Of a DNA stretch of 6,099 nucleotides, positions 1 to 6,071 are shown in pieces (the first letter of the stretch is position 1; each line of letters starts with the position of its first letter). The position numbers and the translations under genes are program-made. The stretch comes from Pseudomonadota bacterium (GTDB taxonomy: Bacteria > Desulfobacterota > DSM-4660 > Desulfatiglandales > B25-G16). The notes beneath the pieces are model-generated. The model ran no database searches and was not told where the DNA came from. It worked only from the letters and a program-made list of their open reading frames with translations. Location: NCBI GenBank assembly GCA_015223015.1, contig JADFWK010000115.1, forward strand, positions 1-6,099. Reading direction: 5' to 3'.

Positions 1-543
1 GCCCCTTCAATGCCGCTTTACTTCTGGAATGATCCGGATAATAAAAGATATAAGGATGCATACTTTAATGTCTATCCCAATATATGGCGTCATGGCGATT
101 ATGTGAGGATCGATAGCGAAACAGGTGGAGTAACCTTCTCTGGTCGCTCTGACGCTGTGTTGAAGCCTTCTGGAGTTCGAATAGGTACAGCCGAGATATA
201 CAACCAGGTTGAACAACTGGAAGAAATAGCCGATAGCCTGGCAATAGGGCAGAACTGGGAGGGAGATCAACGGATTATTCTCTTTGTAAAGTGTGCTGAA
301 GGATATCACCTCACAGACGATTTGAAAGCCAAGATTAAAAAGACGCTCCGTGCAAAGGCCTCCCCCAGACATGTTCCTGCAAAAATGATCGAGATCCCGG
401 ATATCCCCTATACCCTGAATATGAAGAAGGTTGAAAGCGCAGTCACCAATATCCTCCATGGGAGACCGGTGTTGAATCGGGACGCTCTGATGAATCCGGA
501 ATCGCTGGATTACTATGAAAATATCCCCGAGCTTCAGAGCTGA
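1..543 (+). CDS. Acetoacetyl-CoA synthetase, C-terminal part (5' end outside window)
   Basis: ATP-dependent (AMP-forming) acyl-CoA synthetase that would activate acetoacetate to acetoacetyl-CoA in the cytoplasm. Frame 1 is open from the first base (A-P-S-M-P-L-Y-F-W-N-D), so this is a 3' fragment of 180 residues. Full-length family members have roughly 650 residues, so about 470 are missing. The segment runs from the end of the large adenylating domain (HGDYVRID, then GGVTFSGRSDAVLKPSGVRI) into the mobile C-terminal domain. GRSDAVLKPSGVRIGTAEIY holds the hinge and the sequence typical of acetoacetyl-CoA rather than acetyl-CoA synthetases. PYTLNMKKVE carries the conserved acyl-transfer lysine (codon 424-426), and the tail GRPVLNRDALMNPESLDYY is also family-like. 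In this motif the usual Gly before the lysine is Met. The gene converges on the minus-strand operon, whose last stop lies 82 nt away. No convincing terminator is visible between them. The specific acetoacetate assignment is by family resemblance; another short-chain acyl-CoA ligase is possible but less likely. Confidence 0.88.
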   Translation, partial: APSMPLYFWNDPDNKRYKDAYFNVYPNIWRHGDYVRIDSETGGVTFSGRSDAVLKPSGVRIGTAEIYNQVEQLEEIADSLAIGQNWEGDQRIILFVKCAEGYHLTDDLKAKIKKTLRAKASPRHVPAKMIEIPDIPYTLNMKKVESAVTNILHGRPVLNRDALMNPESLDYYENIPELQS

Positions 544-625
544 AAGAAGGGTTAGGTTTCCGGGGTGACCGTGGCAGCAAGGAGTGGAACTGTATGAAGG
601 TCTTAGGGAGGGCACTTCATTTCCG

Positions 626-1015
626 TTATCCTAAGATTTTCTTCATCAACTCTATCAGCTCCTCGGGTTCTTCTGGTTTTTCTATATACGCTTCAGGTTC
701 AGGTACAGGTTGACCGGCAAATTCAGCCAATACTTCCTGGGAGCGAAAGAAGCTCTTTGGGGCTATAGCAGAAAGCATGATCACGGGAATATCTTTTAGA
801 GACTCAGTGGTCTTCAATTCGCGATACATCCTGATTCCACTCTGTTTCGGCATCAAGACATCTAAAATGATTAAGCCCGGTTTATCCTCCCTTACCCTGC
901 CCATTCCCTCCATACCGTTCTTGGCTTCTATGACTTCATAGCCGGCTCTTTCAACAAGTTTTGAGACAAACTTCCTCACATCAACTTCATCGTCAACAAG
1001 AAGAACCTTCTTCAT
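626..1015 (-). CDS. Stand-alone response regulator receiver with extended beta4-beta5 loop
   Basis: A 129-residue single receiver (REC) domain with no output domain, so it probably acts as a phosphate relay or by protein contact. Acidic residues D8/D9 (LLVDDE), phospho-acceptor D52 (IILDVLMP), switch S82 (IMLSA) and K113 (YIEKP) are all present. The D-to-S spacing is 30 residues, as in CheY. The S-to-K spacing is 31 instead of the usual 22, so about nine extra residues (around APKSFFRSQEVLAEF and the Pro-rich VPEPEA) enlarge the alpha4/beta5 face, the usual partner-binding surface. The start is supported by GGGAGG seven bases upstream (1023-1028). It is the last gene of the signalling cluster, 35 nt after the receiver-kinase. 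Its kinase is inferred to be one of the two encoded upstream. Function beyond phospho-acceptance is unknown. Confidence 0.93.
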   Translation of the reverse strand: MKKVLLVDDEVDVRKFVSKLVERAGYEVIEAKNGMEGMGRVREDKPGLIILDVLMPKQSGIRMYRELKTTESLKDIPVIMLSAIAPKSFFRSQEVLAEFAGQPVPEPEAYIEKPEEPEELIELMKKILG

Positions 1016-1050
1016 GATGTATCCTCCCTTTCGTATGTGCTAGCTTGGAA

Positions 1051-2229
1051 TTAGGTTTGATGACTCTCATTTACCATTGCTCTCTGTGTGGCTCCATCCC
1101 TATGAGGCAGGCGAATGGTAAATGTTGACCCTCTTCCGACTTGCGATTCGACAGTGATGGTTCCATCATGTTCCTGAACTATCTTCTGGGCAATCAGGAG
1201 ACCAAGACCAGTACCTCTTCCCTCTTTGGTACTAAAAAAAGTGGTAAATAGCTTCTTTTTGACGTCTTCGTCCATGCCACAACCGTTATCAGAGACCTCA
1301 AATCTGACCGCGCCATCATTTTCAGAAACTGTCCTCACGTGCACCACCCATTTTTTCTCTTCGTCAGGGTCAAAAAGGCAGGCATCGATGGCGTTGGAAA
1401 CCAGGTTAAGCAAACAGCGATGAATATCCTTAGGATCCAAAAGTACCTCTTGCAGGGACGGATCAAAATCTCTAATCATCTCTACACCATTTTCTTTTGC
1501 CTTTGCTTCCAAGTGTTCACAGACCTCATTGGCAATCTCATTGGGAAAACAGTTTTCATATTCTGGCTCCCGGTCTGTGGAATACTCTAGCAAATCAAGA
1601 ACCAGATCAGAAATCCTGCCCATGTTCCTTTCCAACATTTCCCAGCCGGTCTTAAGCGAATCGGTGCTATTCTCTTTGGAGCCTGTGCTCGCCAGATAGA
1701 ACCCACCTTTTAGGCCAAACAATATATTTTTCATGTAATGGCCAAGGCTCGCTACGGTTTGTCCAATAGCCGCTAACCTTTCAGAATCGATGAGCTCCTG
1801 CTCCAGCCGCTTTATTTTCCTTACCCTTTCCTCTACCTCCATCTTGACCGCAGCCCAGTACCTGACCCTGGGTGAGAGTTCTCTGTAATCAAAGGGCTTC
1901 GGTATATAATCATCTGCCCCAACATCCAATCCCTTCACTTTATCGGGTACCTTCCTCTTCACCGTGAGCATGATAATGGGGATAAGTCTGGTATCTTCGG
2001 AACTCTTCAGCCTTCTGCATACCTCATAGCCATCTATTTTGGGCATCTTTATATCGAGTATTACTACATCAGGCCGGTATTCCTCTACCTGTCGCAGGGC
2101 CTGCTCCCCATCGTAGGCCTCTGAGGTATGGTAGCCTTCAGCACGCAACCTCTTGGTCAGCAATTCCACGGAATCAACATCATCATCCACTATCAAAATC
2201 TTGGCCTTGCTAGTCATTTCAGTTTCCAT
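1051..2229 (-). CDS. Receiver-histidine kinase (REC-HisKA-HATPase), soluble
   Basis: A 392-residue cytosolic kinase whose only input domain is an N-terminal receiver. REC covers about residues 8-125, with D15/D16/D17, phospho-acceptor D59 (VILDIKMP), T89 and K111 (YIPKP). A helical, probably coiled-coil linker (about 128-150) leads to the dimerisation/phospho-acceptor helix ERLAAIGQTVASLGHYMKNIL. The acceptor is H164 in the variant H-box GHYMKN, unlike the common SHELRTP. The ATPase domain shows the N-box (N275, N279 in LLNLVSNAIDA), G1 (D314-x-G316-x-G318), F-box (LFTTFFSTK) and G2 (G339, G341, G343). There is no membrane segment or C-terminal receiver, so it is probably a kinase switched by phosphorylation of its own REC, with phosphate leaving to a separate receiver. 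It starts 7 nt after the preceding gene, suggesting translational coupling. The ATG at 2229 lacks a clear ribosome site. An in-frame ATG at 2217 has a weak GGAAA seven bases upstream and may be the true start; the domain is unaffected. Confidence 0.93.
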   Translation of the reverse strand: METEMTSKAKILIVDDDVDSVELLTKRLRAEGYHTSEAYDGEQALRQVEEYRPDVVILDIKMPKIDGYEVCRRLKSSEDTRLIPIIMLTVKRKVPDKVKGLDVGADDYIPKPFDYRELSPRVRYWAAVKMEVEERVRKIKRLEQELIDSERLAAIGQTVASLGHYMKNILFGLKGGFYLASTGSKENSTDSLKTGWEMLERNMGRISDLVLDLLEYSTDREPEYENCFPNEIANEVCEHLEAKAKENGVEMIRDFDPSLQEVLLDPKDIHRCLLNLVSNAIDACLFDPDEEKKWVVHVRTVSENDGAVRFEVSDNGCGMDEDVKKKLFTTFFSTKEGRGTGLGLLIAQKIVQEHDGTITVESQVGRGSTFTIRLPHRDGATQRAMVNESHQT

Positions 2230-2236
2230 AAATGGA

Positions 2237-2638
2237 TCATGGACGAGGCTTCAGGAAATGCTGGATCTGTTTGGGTAATTCTCGGACATCAATGGGCTTG
2301 GGGATGTAGCCATCACAACCGGCGGCTAAGGCCTCTTCCATACTGCCTTTCATTGCATGGGCCGTCAGGGCTATTATTGGGATATTCCTAAGGCTTGTAT
2401 CGCCCTTTAATCTCCTGGTTGCCTCATAACCATCCATCTTGGGGAGGAAAATATCCAGAAGAATCAGGTCCGGGTATTCGGTCCTTGCTTTTTCTATAGC
2501 CTCTTCCCCATCAACTGCTTCAACTACCTGATAGCCATTGAATTTTAGGACCTTAACCACCATTTCCCGATTATCCTGATTATCCTCTACTACCAAGATT
2601 TTCGGCGAAGAGGCTTTGTCAACTTCCTCACTGTCCAT
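2237..2638 (-). CDS. Single-domain response regulator (CheY/DivK-like)
   Basis: A 133-residue single receiver with no output domain. The conserved acidic pair is E18/D19 (LVVEDN), the phospho-acceptor is D62 (LILLDIFLP), the switch residue T92 (IIALTAHAM) and the lysine K114 (YIPKPID). Spacings D-T 30 and T-K 22 match CheY exactly. The VEDNxDNREM opening and ALTAHAM segment resemble DivK-type receivers and those of hybrid kinases. It probably shuttles phosphate from the hybrid kinase, whose gene ends 13 nt upstream, to a further partner. The reading frame stays open to a TTG at 2665, but I start at the ATG at 2638 because GGGAG lies five bases before it. That also removes a 14-nt overlap with the previous gene and a non-conserved MACAKAGAA extension. 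The acidic N-terminal tail before the domain (residues 1-11) is probably disordered. The cognate partner is inferred from position only. Confidence 0.94.
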   Translation of the reverse strand: MDSEEVDKASSPKILVVEDNQDNREMVVKVLKFNGYQVVEAVDGEEAIEKARTEYPDLILLDIFLPKMDGYEATRRLKGDTSLRNIPIIALTAHAMKGSMEEALAAGCDGYIPKPIDVRELPKQIQHFLKPRP

Positions 2639-2643
2639 AGCTG

Positions 2644-2648
2644 CTCCC
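2644..2648 (-). promoter_or_regulatory. Ribosome binding site deciding the start of the single-domain regulator
   Basis: Read on the minus strand, GGGAG sits five bases (CAGCT) before the ATG at 2638. The upstream in-frame TTG at 2665 lies inside the 3' end of the hybrid-kinase gene and has no comparable site at the right distance. This supports the shorter 133-residue product and a 13-nt intergenic gap. Confidence 0.75.
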
Positions 2649-2651
2649 GCT

Positions 2652-4817
2652 TTAGCACAGGCCAAATTTATCGAGGGTATTCCTAACCACCTCTAGAATG
2701 ACTTCCCCTCCGAGAAGTCCTTTTTTCAAGACCTTCTCCACCCTTCTATCTAAGACTTCCATCTCTTCCCTGGTCAACTCCTTACCGGTAACGACTATGA
2801 TTGGGATTTCCTTGGTATCGTCCCCTGTTTTAAGATACTCAATTGCCTCAAAACCGCTAACATTGGGCATCATCAAATCCAAGATAATGAGATCGGGCTT
2901 AGAGTGTTTAATCGACTCAATAGCCTCTTTACCATCATAGGCCTTTGTAGTCTGATAACCCTCTTCCCCTAATATCTTACTGATAAACTCCACATGATCC
3001 GGTTCATCATCCACCACCAGCACTTTTGTCTCAACTGCCTTTTCCGCCACCCTAGCGTCTTCCGCTTCATAATCCTGCTGCAAAGAACTCACTTCTGGTT
3101 TGACAGCCTCCCCCGTCACCGGCAAGGTAAAGCAAAACCTGCTGCCCTCTCCGTATTTGCTCTCTGCCCAGATACTTCCATTCTGCATTTCAACCAGCCC
3201 TTTGCAGATATTGAGCCCTAAGCCGACTCCCTTGTATCCGCTGGTAGCTGAGGCATCAAGCGCTTTAAACTTGCCGAAGAGTTTATCAAGATCCTCGTCC
3301 CTGATTCCCATGCCTGTATCGGAGATGCAGACCTCCACGAATTTAGCCGGCTCGTTCCCTTTAGTTCCTGCCTCGGAGGGCCTAACACTTATAGTTATAC
3401 GCCCTTCAGAGGTAAATTTAATGGCATTATCCAGTAGATCTGTTACCACCTGCCTGACCCGATCTGGATCTGCGTACCCCAATGGTAAGCGTTCATCAAA
3501 ATCCATATCTATTATCAACCCTTTGTTGTTTGTCAATGGTTCAAGGGCAGAGACCGTTTCCTGGATAATTTCCTCCAAATCGACCGCTCGCAGGTCTAAT
3601 TCCACCCTTCCGGACTCAATCCTGGACATATCGAGGACATCATTGATTAACTTAAGCAGATTTTTGGCATTTTTGTGCACCTTTGTTAGGCTCTTCTCTT
3701 GCTCCTCATTTATATCCCCATCCACCCTATCTAAGAGCAGATCGGTATAGCCAATTACAGAATTGAGCGGGGTCCTGAGTTCATGAGACATATTTGCCAG
3801 AAAGGTGGACTTGATCTCATCAAACTTCTTGAGCTCAATGTTTGCCCGCTCGAGTTCCGCCGTCTTCTGCTCCAACTCATCGTGGGCTGTCTGCAACGCC
3901 TCCTTCGCCTCTCTGCGTTCGGTAGTATCCCAGAGCGTTTCAATTGAGCCCACCCTCTTCCCATCGGCATCTTTGATCGGCGCAGCCGTAAAGAAGAGCC
4001 ATTTGCCCTTCTCATCTATATGTGGAAAGAATTCCTCTGCCTCATACGCGCCTTCGATGAGGGATGACTTCCTCCAACTATGGCCATAGTACTTCTCTAT
4101 CTCCTCTTCCTCCATTTCGTCTACTATGACATCAGCCATTATGGGCCTTTTTTCAGGCCTAAAGGGTAGCCACTGCTTATTCGTTCCCACTATCTCCTCG
4201 GCCTTGTGGCCGGTAAGCTTTTCGATAGCCCTGTTCCAATGGGTGACGATATGGTCCTTGTTTATCACAAAGGTGGGTATGGTATTCCCCTCTATTATCT
4301 GCGACAGAGCCCTCTCCCTCATAACGATCTCCCTCTCTACGGTCTGCAGATGTCTGGTCCTTTCCTCCACGATCTTGGCAAGCTGCTGGGAGAATAGGTC
4401 AAACTGCTTCTCGATCTCCTCTGGCTCGCGTCTATATCCCCTCAGCTTCCTCTTAATCCTTTCCCTTTCCTCTTCGATCTGGAGGAAATCCCAAACCGAC
4501 ATGGCTTCGAAGTGATCTATAAGCCTTATGTTTGCCGGTTTTGTCGACTTGATTTGGTTCAGGACCCCATCATCTCCCGTCAGCTCGATGATCAGATCCA
4601 GCCCTTCGATATTATAGAGGTCCTTGTAGTCCAGGGTAGTAAATATCCCTTTCCCTCTGGCATATACCAGGCCTTCGGCCTGCTCATTTACATCCGCTAC
4701 GCCCAAGATGTTCATCTTCTGGAGGAAACTCTTCCCAAGGACGATTTTGAGGATAGCCTTACAGACCCTGCCTCCTCCGACGACAGCGATGTTGGAATTG
4801 TGTAAAATATCTCTCAT
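2652..4817 (-). CDS. Hybrid histidine kinase with N-terminal Rossmann (NAD-binding-like) domain: Rossmann-PAS-HisKA-HATPase-REC
   Basis: A 721-residue soluble hybrid sensor kinase with no signal peptide or membrane segment. Residues about 8-112 form a dehydrogenase-like Rossmann domain. It shows strand NIAVVGGGRVCKAIL (G14, G16, with C19 where the third Gly/Ala is usual), second strand ILGVADVN ending in D42 (NAD-type ribose contact), and strand DLIIELTGD. A helical linker (113-170) precedes a PAS domain (about 170-300; IPTFVINKD, WNRAIEKLTG, KRPIMADVIVD, FFTAAPIKDADGKRVG, DTTERR). A coiled coil (about 303-336) leads to the H-box with H345 (MSHELRTPLN). The ATPase domain has N464, D500-x-G502-x-G504 and G530/G532/G534. 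A C-terminal receiver (about 597-715) has D603/D604, phospho-acceptor D647, T677 and K699. It autophosphorylates at H345, transfers to D647 and probably relays on to the regulators encoded next. The ligands of the Rossmann and PAS domains are unknown; NAD(H) sensing is inference. The ATG at 4817 is preferred over a TTG at 4838 on its ribosome site. Confidence 0.95.
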   Translation of the reverse strand: MRDILHNSNIAVVGGGRVCKAILKIVLGKSFLQKMNILGVADVNEQAEGLVYARGKGIFTTLDYKDLYNIEGLDLIIELTGDDGVLNQIKSTKPANIRLIDHFEAMSVWDFLQIEEERERIKRKLRGYRREPEEIEKQFDLFSQQLAKIVEERTRHLQTVEREIVMRERALSQIIEGNTIPTFVINKDHIVTHWNRAIEKLTGHKAEEIVGTNKQWLPFRPEKRPIMADVIVDEMEEEEIEKYYGHSWRKSSLIEGAYEAEEFFPHIDEKGKWLFFTAAPIKDADGKRVGSIETLWDTTERREAKEALQTAHDELEQKTAELERANIELKKFDEIKSTFLANMSHELRTPLNSVIGYTDLLLDRVDGDINEEQEKSLTKVHKNAKNLLKLINDVLDMSRIESGRVELDLRAVDLEEIIQETVSALEPLTNNKGLIIDMDFDERLPLGYADPDRVRQVVTDLLDNAIKFTSEGRITISVRPSEAGTKGNEPAKFVEVCISDTGMGIRDEDLDKLFGKFKALDASATSGYKGVGLGLNICKGLVEMQNGSIWAESKYGEGSRFCFTLPVTGEAVKPEVSSLQQDYEAEDARVAEKAVETKVLVVDDEPDHVEFISKILGEEGYQTTKAYDGKEAIESIKHSKPDLIILDLMMPNVSGFEAIEYLKTGDDTKEIPIIVVTGKELTREEMEVLDRRVEKVLKKGLLGGEVILEVVRNTLDKFGLC

Positions 4818-4822
4818 CTTAT

Positions 4823-4828
4823 CCCCTC
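4823..4828 (-). promoter_or_regulatory. Ribosome binding site deciding the start of the hybrid kinase
   Basis: On the minus strand GAGGGG lies five bases (ATAAG) before the ATG at 4817. The in-frame TTG at 4838 has only a distant GGGAG, about 16 bases upstream, and would add MVIRGDK, which is not part of the Rossmann fold. The ATG at 4817 is therefore the better start. Confidence 0.75.
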
Positions 4829-4913
4829 TTATGACCAATACTACAGGATTTTATCTCCCTTTAGCATCATGTTTATCGTTCAAACTTGTTGGACTACTAT
4901 TCCCTAGAAAAAC

Positions 4914-4933
4914 TGAAATATGATGACATTTCA
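4914..4933. repeat. Short inverted repeat upstream of the hybrid kinase (possible operator)
   Basis: TGAAAT and ATTTCA form perfect 6-bp arms separated by 8 bp, in the 169-nt gap between the stress-protein gene and the hybrid kinase. It abuts the -10-like hexamer of the candidate promoter, where a repressor or activator could bind. The arms are short and AT-rich, so chance is a real alternative. Confidence 0.25.
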
Positions 4934-4959
4934 ATATATTTTCACAGCCTGCGTTTCAA
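4933..4959 (-). promoter_or_regulatory. Candidate sigma70-type promoter for the signalling operon
   Basis: On the minus strand TTGAAA (4954-4959) is followed after 15 bp by TATATT (4933-4938). Both hexamers are near consensus, but the spacer is shorter than the usual 16-18 bp. Transcription would start near 4926, giving a leader of about 110 nt before the hybrid-kinase ATG. No intrinsic terminator is visible after the stress-protein stop, so read-through from that gene is equally possible. Confidence 0.25.
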
Positions 4960-4986
4960 TGCCATTGATCGCTTGGTCTTCCTTGA

Positions 4987-5832
4987 TTAAGGAACCAGCA
5001 AGGTGGGTAATTCCGATAACTCTGCCAGTTCCTGGGAAACACTTCTCAACCACCTCGCCTGCCAAGCACTCTTGCCAGTTGTCCCAGTGGCAATGAGAGT
5101 AGCCTCATATTCCCGGGCTGCATTTTGAATCTGGTTGACATCACCGATGTAGAGGTGAGCGTCTGCTTCTATTCCTTCACCTTCAAGGGCATTACATAAA
5201 TCATCCAGTCGTTTTCTATGCTCTCTTTCCATCTTCTGAAGCCCCCTTCTCCCCAAACCCTCTACGCCCCTCTCAGTTATAACCTGGGCTACCAGTAGCT
5301 TTTTCATAATACTTTTGAGGCCGACCAAAAACTCCAGCGCCCTTGTAGCAGGAGGAGACCAATCCATCGCCAAAAGTGGCCTCTCGAACAGTTTGTCACC
5401 CGTCCTGCCAGACTCCGCCTTGTACTTATGTACCAGGACCGGTGCAGGGGTTTTCCGAAGAAATTCGATTGTCTTGGAATCTACATAGAACTTCTCCGTT
5501 TTAGTCCTTTTCTGGCGATTGATTACAACAAGGTCTACTCCTTCCTCTTCTACGGCCTCATGAATCTTACGAACCGTATCTCCTACAACGATATATGATC
5601 CACATTCCATGCCCTCCTCATATATACTCTGTGCCCAATCAACAAAACGGACTTCAGCCATTGCCTTGAGCCTCGTTTTTTCCTCTTTGGTATAATAGCC
5701 TACCTTACGCTCTATCACATGCAAGAGCACTACATGGTCGAGGCCTACCGCTCTAAGGGCCATTAATGATCGTAAGGCATCGAACCACAATCCCTCGAAA
5801 TCGGTTACAAACAGCATCTTTTTGATTTCCAT
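4987..5832 (-). CDS. Tandem universal stress protein (two UspA-like domains)
   Basis: A 281-residue cytoplasmic protein made of two UspA-like alpha/beta domains (about 1-137 and 150-281), twice the usual single-domain length. Each begins with a strand ending in Asp: KKMLFVTDF (D11) and RPLLAMDWS (D157). Each ends with the typical strand, APVLVH and LPTLLVP. The second domain carries a recognisable nucleotide-binding loop, G250-x2-G253-x9-R263-S264, where the family pattern G-x2-G-x9-G-(S/T) has Gly in place of R263. The first domain has no such loop (VINRQKRTKTEKFYVDS), so at most the second domain is likely to bind ATP. The ATG at 5832 follows AAGGAG by eight bases (5841-5846). It lies on the same strand as the signalling genes, 169 nt before the hybrid kinase, and may be co-transcribed or separately controlled. 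Such proteins respond to stress or energy state; the specific role here is unknown. Confidence 0.9.
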   Translation of the reverse strand: MEIKKMLFVTDFEGLWFDALRSLMALRAVGLDHVVLLHVIERKVGYYTKEEKTRLKAMAEVRFVDWAQSIYEEGMECGSYIVVGDTVRKIHEAVEEEGVDLVVINRQKRTKTEKFYVDSKTIEFLRKTPAPVLVHKYKAESGRTGDKLFERPLLAMDWSPPATRALEFLVGLKSIMKKLLVAQVITERGVEGLGRRGLQKMEREHRKRLDDLCNALEGEGIEADAHLYIGDVNQIQNAAREYEATLIATGTTGKSAWQARWLRSVSQELAELSELPTLLVP

Positions 5833-5877
5833 AAATGGCTCTCCTTTTTAAAACTTTTTGGTAACTACTCAGCCACC

Positions 5878-5893
5878 AAGACACTAAGACACT
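5878..5893. repeat. Tandem 8-bp direct repeat (AAGACACT x2)
   Basis: Two perfect head-to-tail copies of AAGACACT, followed by AAAAT. They lie in the leader about 45 nt upstream of the stress-protein start. Similar CCACCAAGACACxAAGACAC strings are, from memory, dispersed in many environmental bacterial genomes. They could be the edge of a mobile repeat or a regulator site. Confidence 0.45.
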
Positions 5894-5951
5894 AAAATCA
5901 AAGAATCATTACTTTTAATACCCTTTTTATGCGGGGCACATTGTCTTCTTC

Positions 5952-5992
5952 CCCGCCCGCCTCACCTGAGCGGCTCGCGATGGCGGGCAGGC
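5952..5992 (+). repeat. REP-like palindromic unit, copy A
   Basis: A 41-bp unit whose ends (12 bp at 5952-5963 and 14 bp at 5979-5992) match copy B perfectly in inverted orientation. The 15-bp middle has diverged. The unit is itself palindromic: GCCCGCC (5955-5961) pairs with GGCGGGC (5982-5988), and the middle contains the mini-hairpin GAGC-G-GCTC (5968-5976). Confidence 0.7.
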
Positions 5993-6030
5993 TTTTCAGA
6001 TAAGGCGATAAACTCATATTTAGCCTTTGT

Positions 6031-6071
6031 GCCTGCCCGCCATCGGCTTCGCCTTAGGCGAGGCGGGCGGG
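6031..6071 (-). repeat. REP-like palindromic unit, copy B (inverted)
   Basis: Inverted partner of copy A, identical at 33 of 41 positions by ungapped hand alignment, with all differences in the middle. GCCCGCC (6035-6041) pairs with GGCGGGC (6062-6068). The middle holds a different mini-hairpin, CGCC-TTA-GGCG (6050-6060). Both middles keep self-complementarity despite divergence, which suggests selection on, or copying of, a folded structure. Confidence 0.7.

Noticed and set aside
7..615. 202-residue open frame on the minus strand opposite the acetoacetyl-CoA synthetase
   Set aside because: It lies antisense to a clearly conserved coding sequence, shows no recognisable domain, and has the composition of a shadow frame.
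594..620. ATGAAG / CTTCAT inverted repeat between the convergent genes as a bidirectional terminator
   Set aside because: The stem has only 6 AT-containing pairs around a 15-nt loop and there is no proper T-run on either strand.
2639..2665. TTG start at 2665 for the single-domain regulator, giving a 14-nt overlap with the kinase gene
   Set aside because: A TTG with no matching ribosome site, whereas the ATG at 2638 has GGGAG at five-base spacing.
3100..3750. 216-residue plus-strand open frame inside the hybrid kinase
   Set aside because: Ser/Pro/Leu-rich antisense shadow of the HisKA-HATPase coding region; no domain and no ribosome site recognised.
4950..4966. Sigma54-like -24/-12 site (minus-strand TGGCA...GC) upstream of the hybrid kinase
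   Set aside because: The GG-to-GC spacing is one base short and the TTGC block is missing, so it does not fit the strict consensus.
5952..6071. Two-repeat remnant of a CRISPR array
   Set aside because: The two copies are inverted, not direct, and each is a GC-rich palindrome with a diverged middle; there is no second spacer, leader or cas gene.
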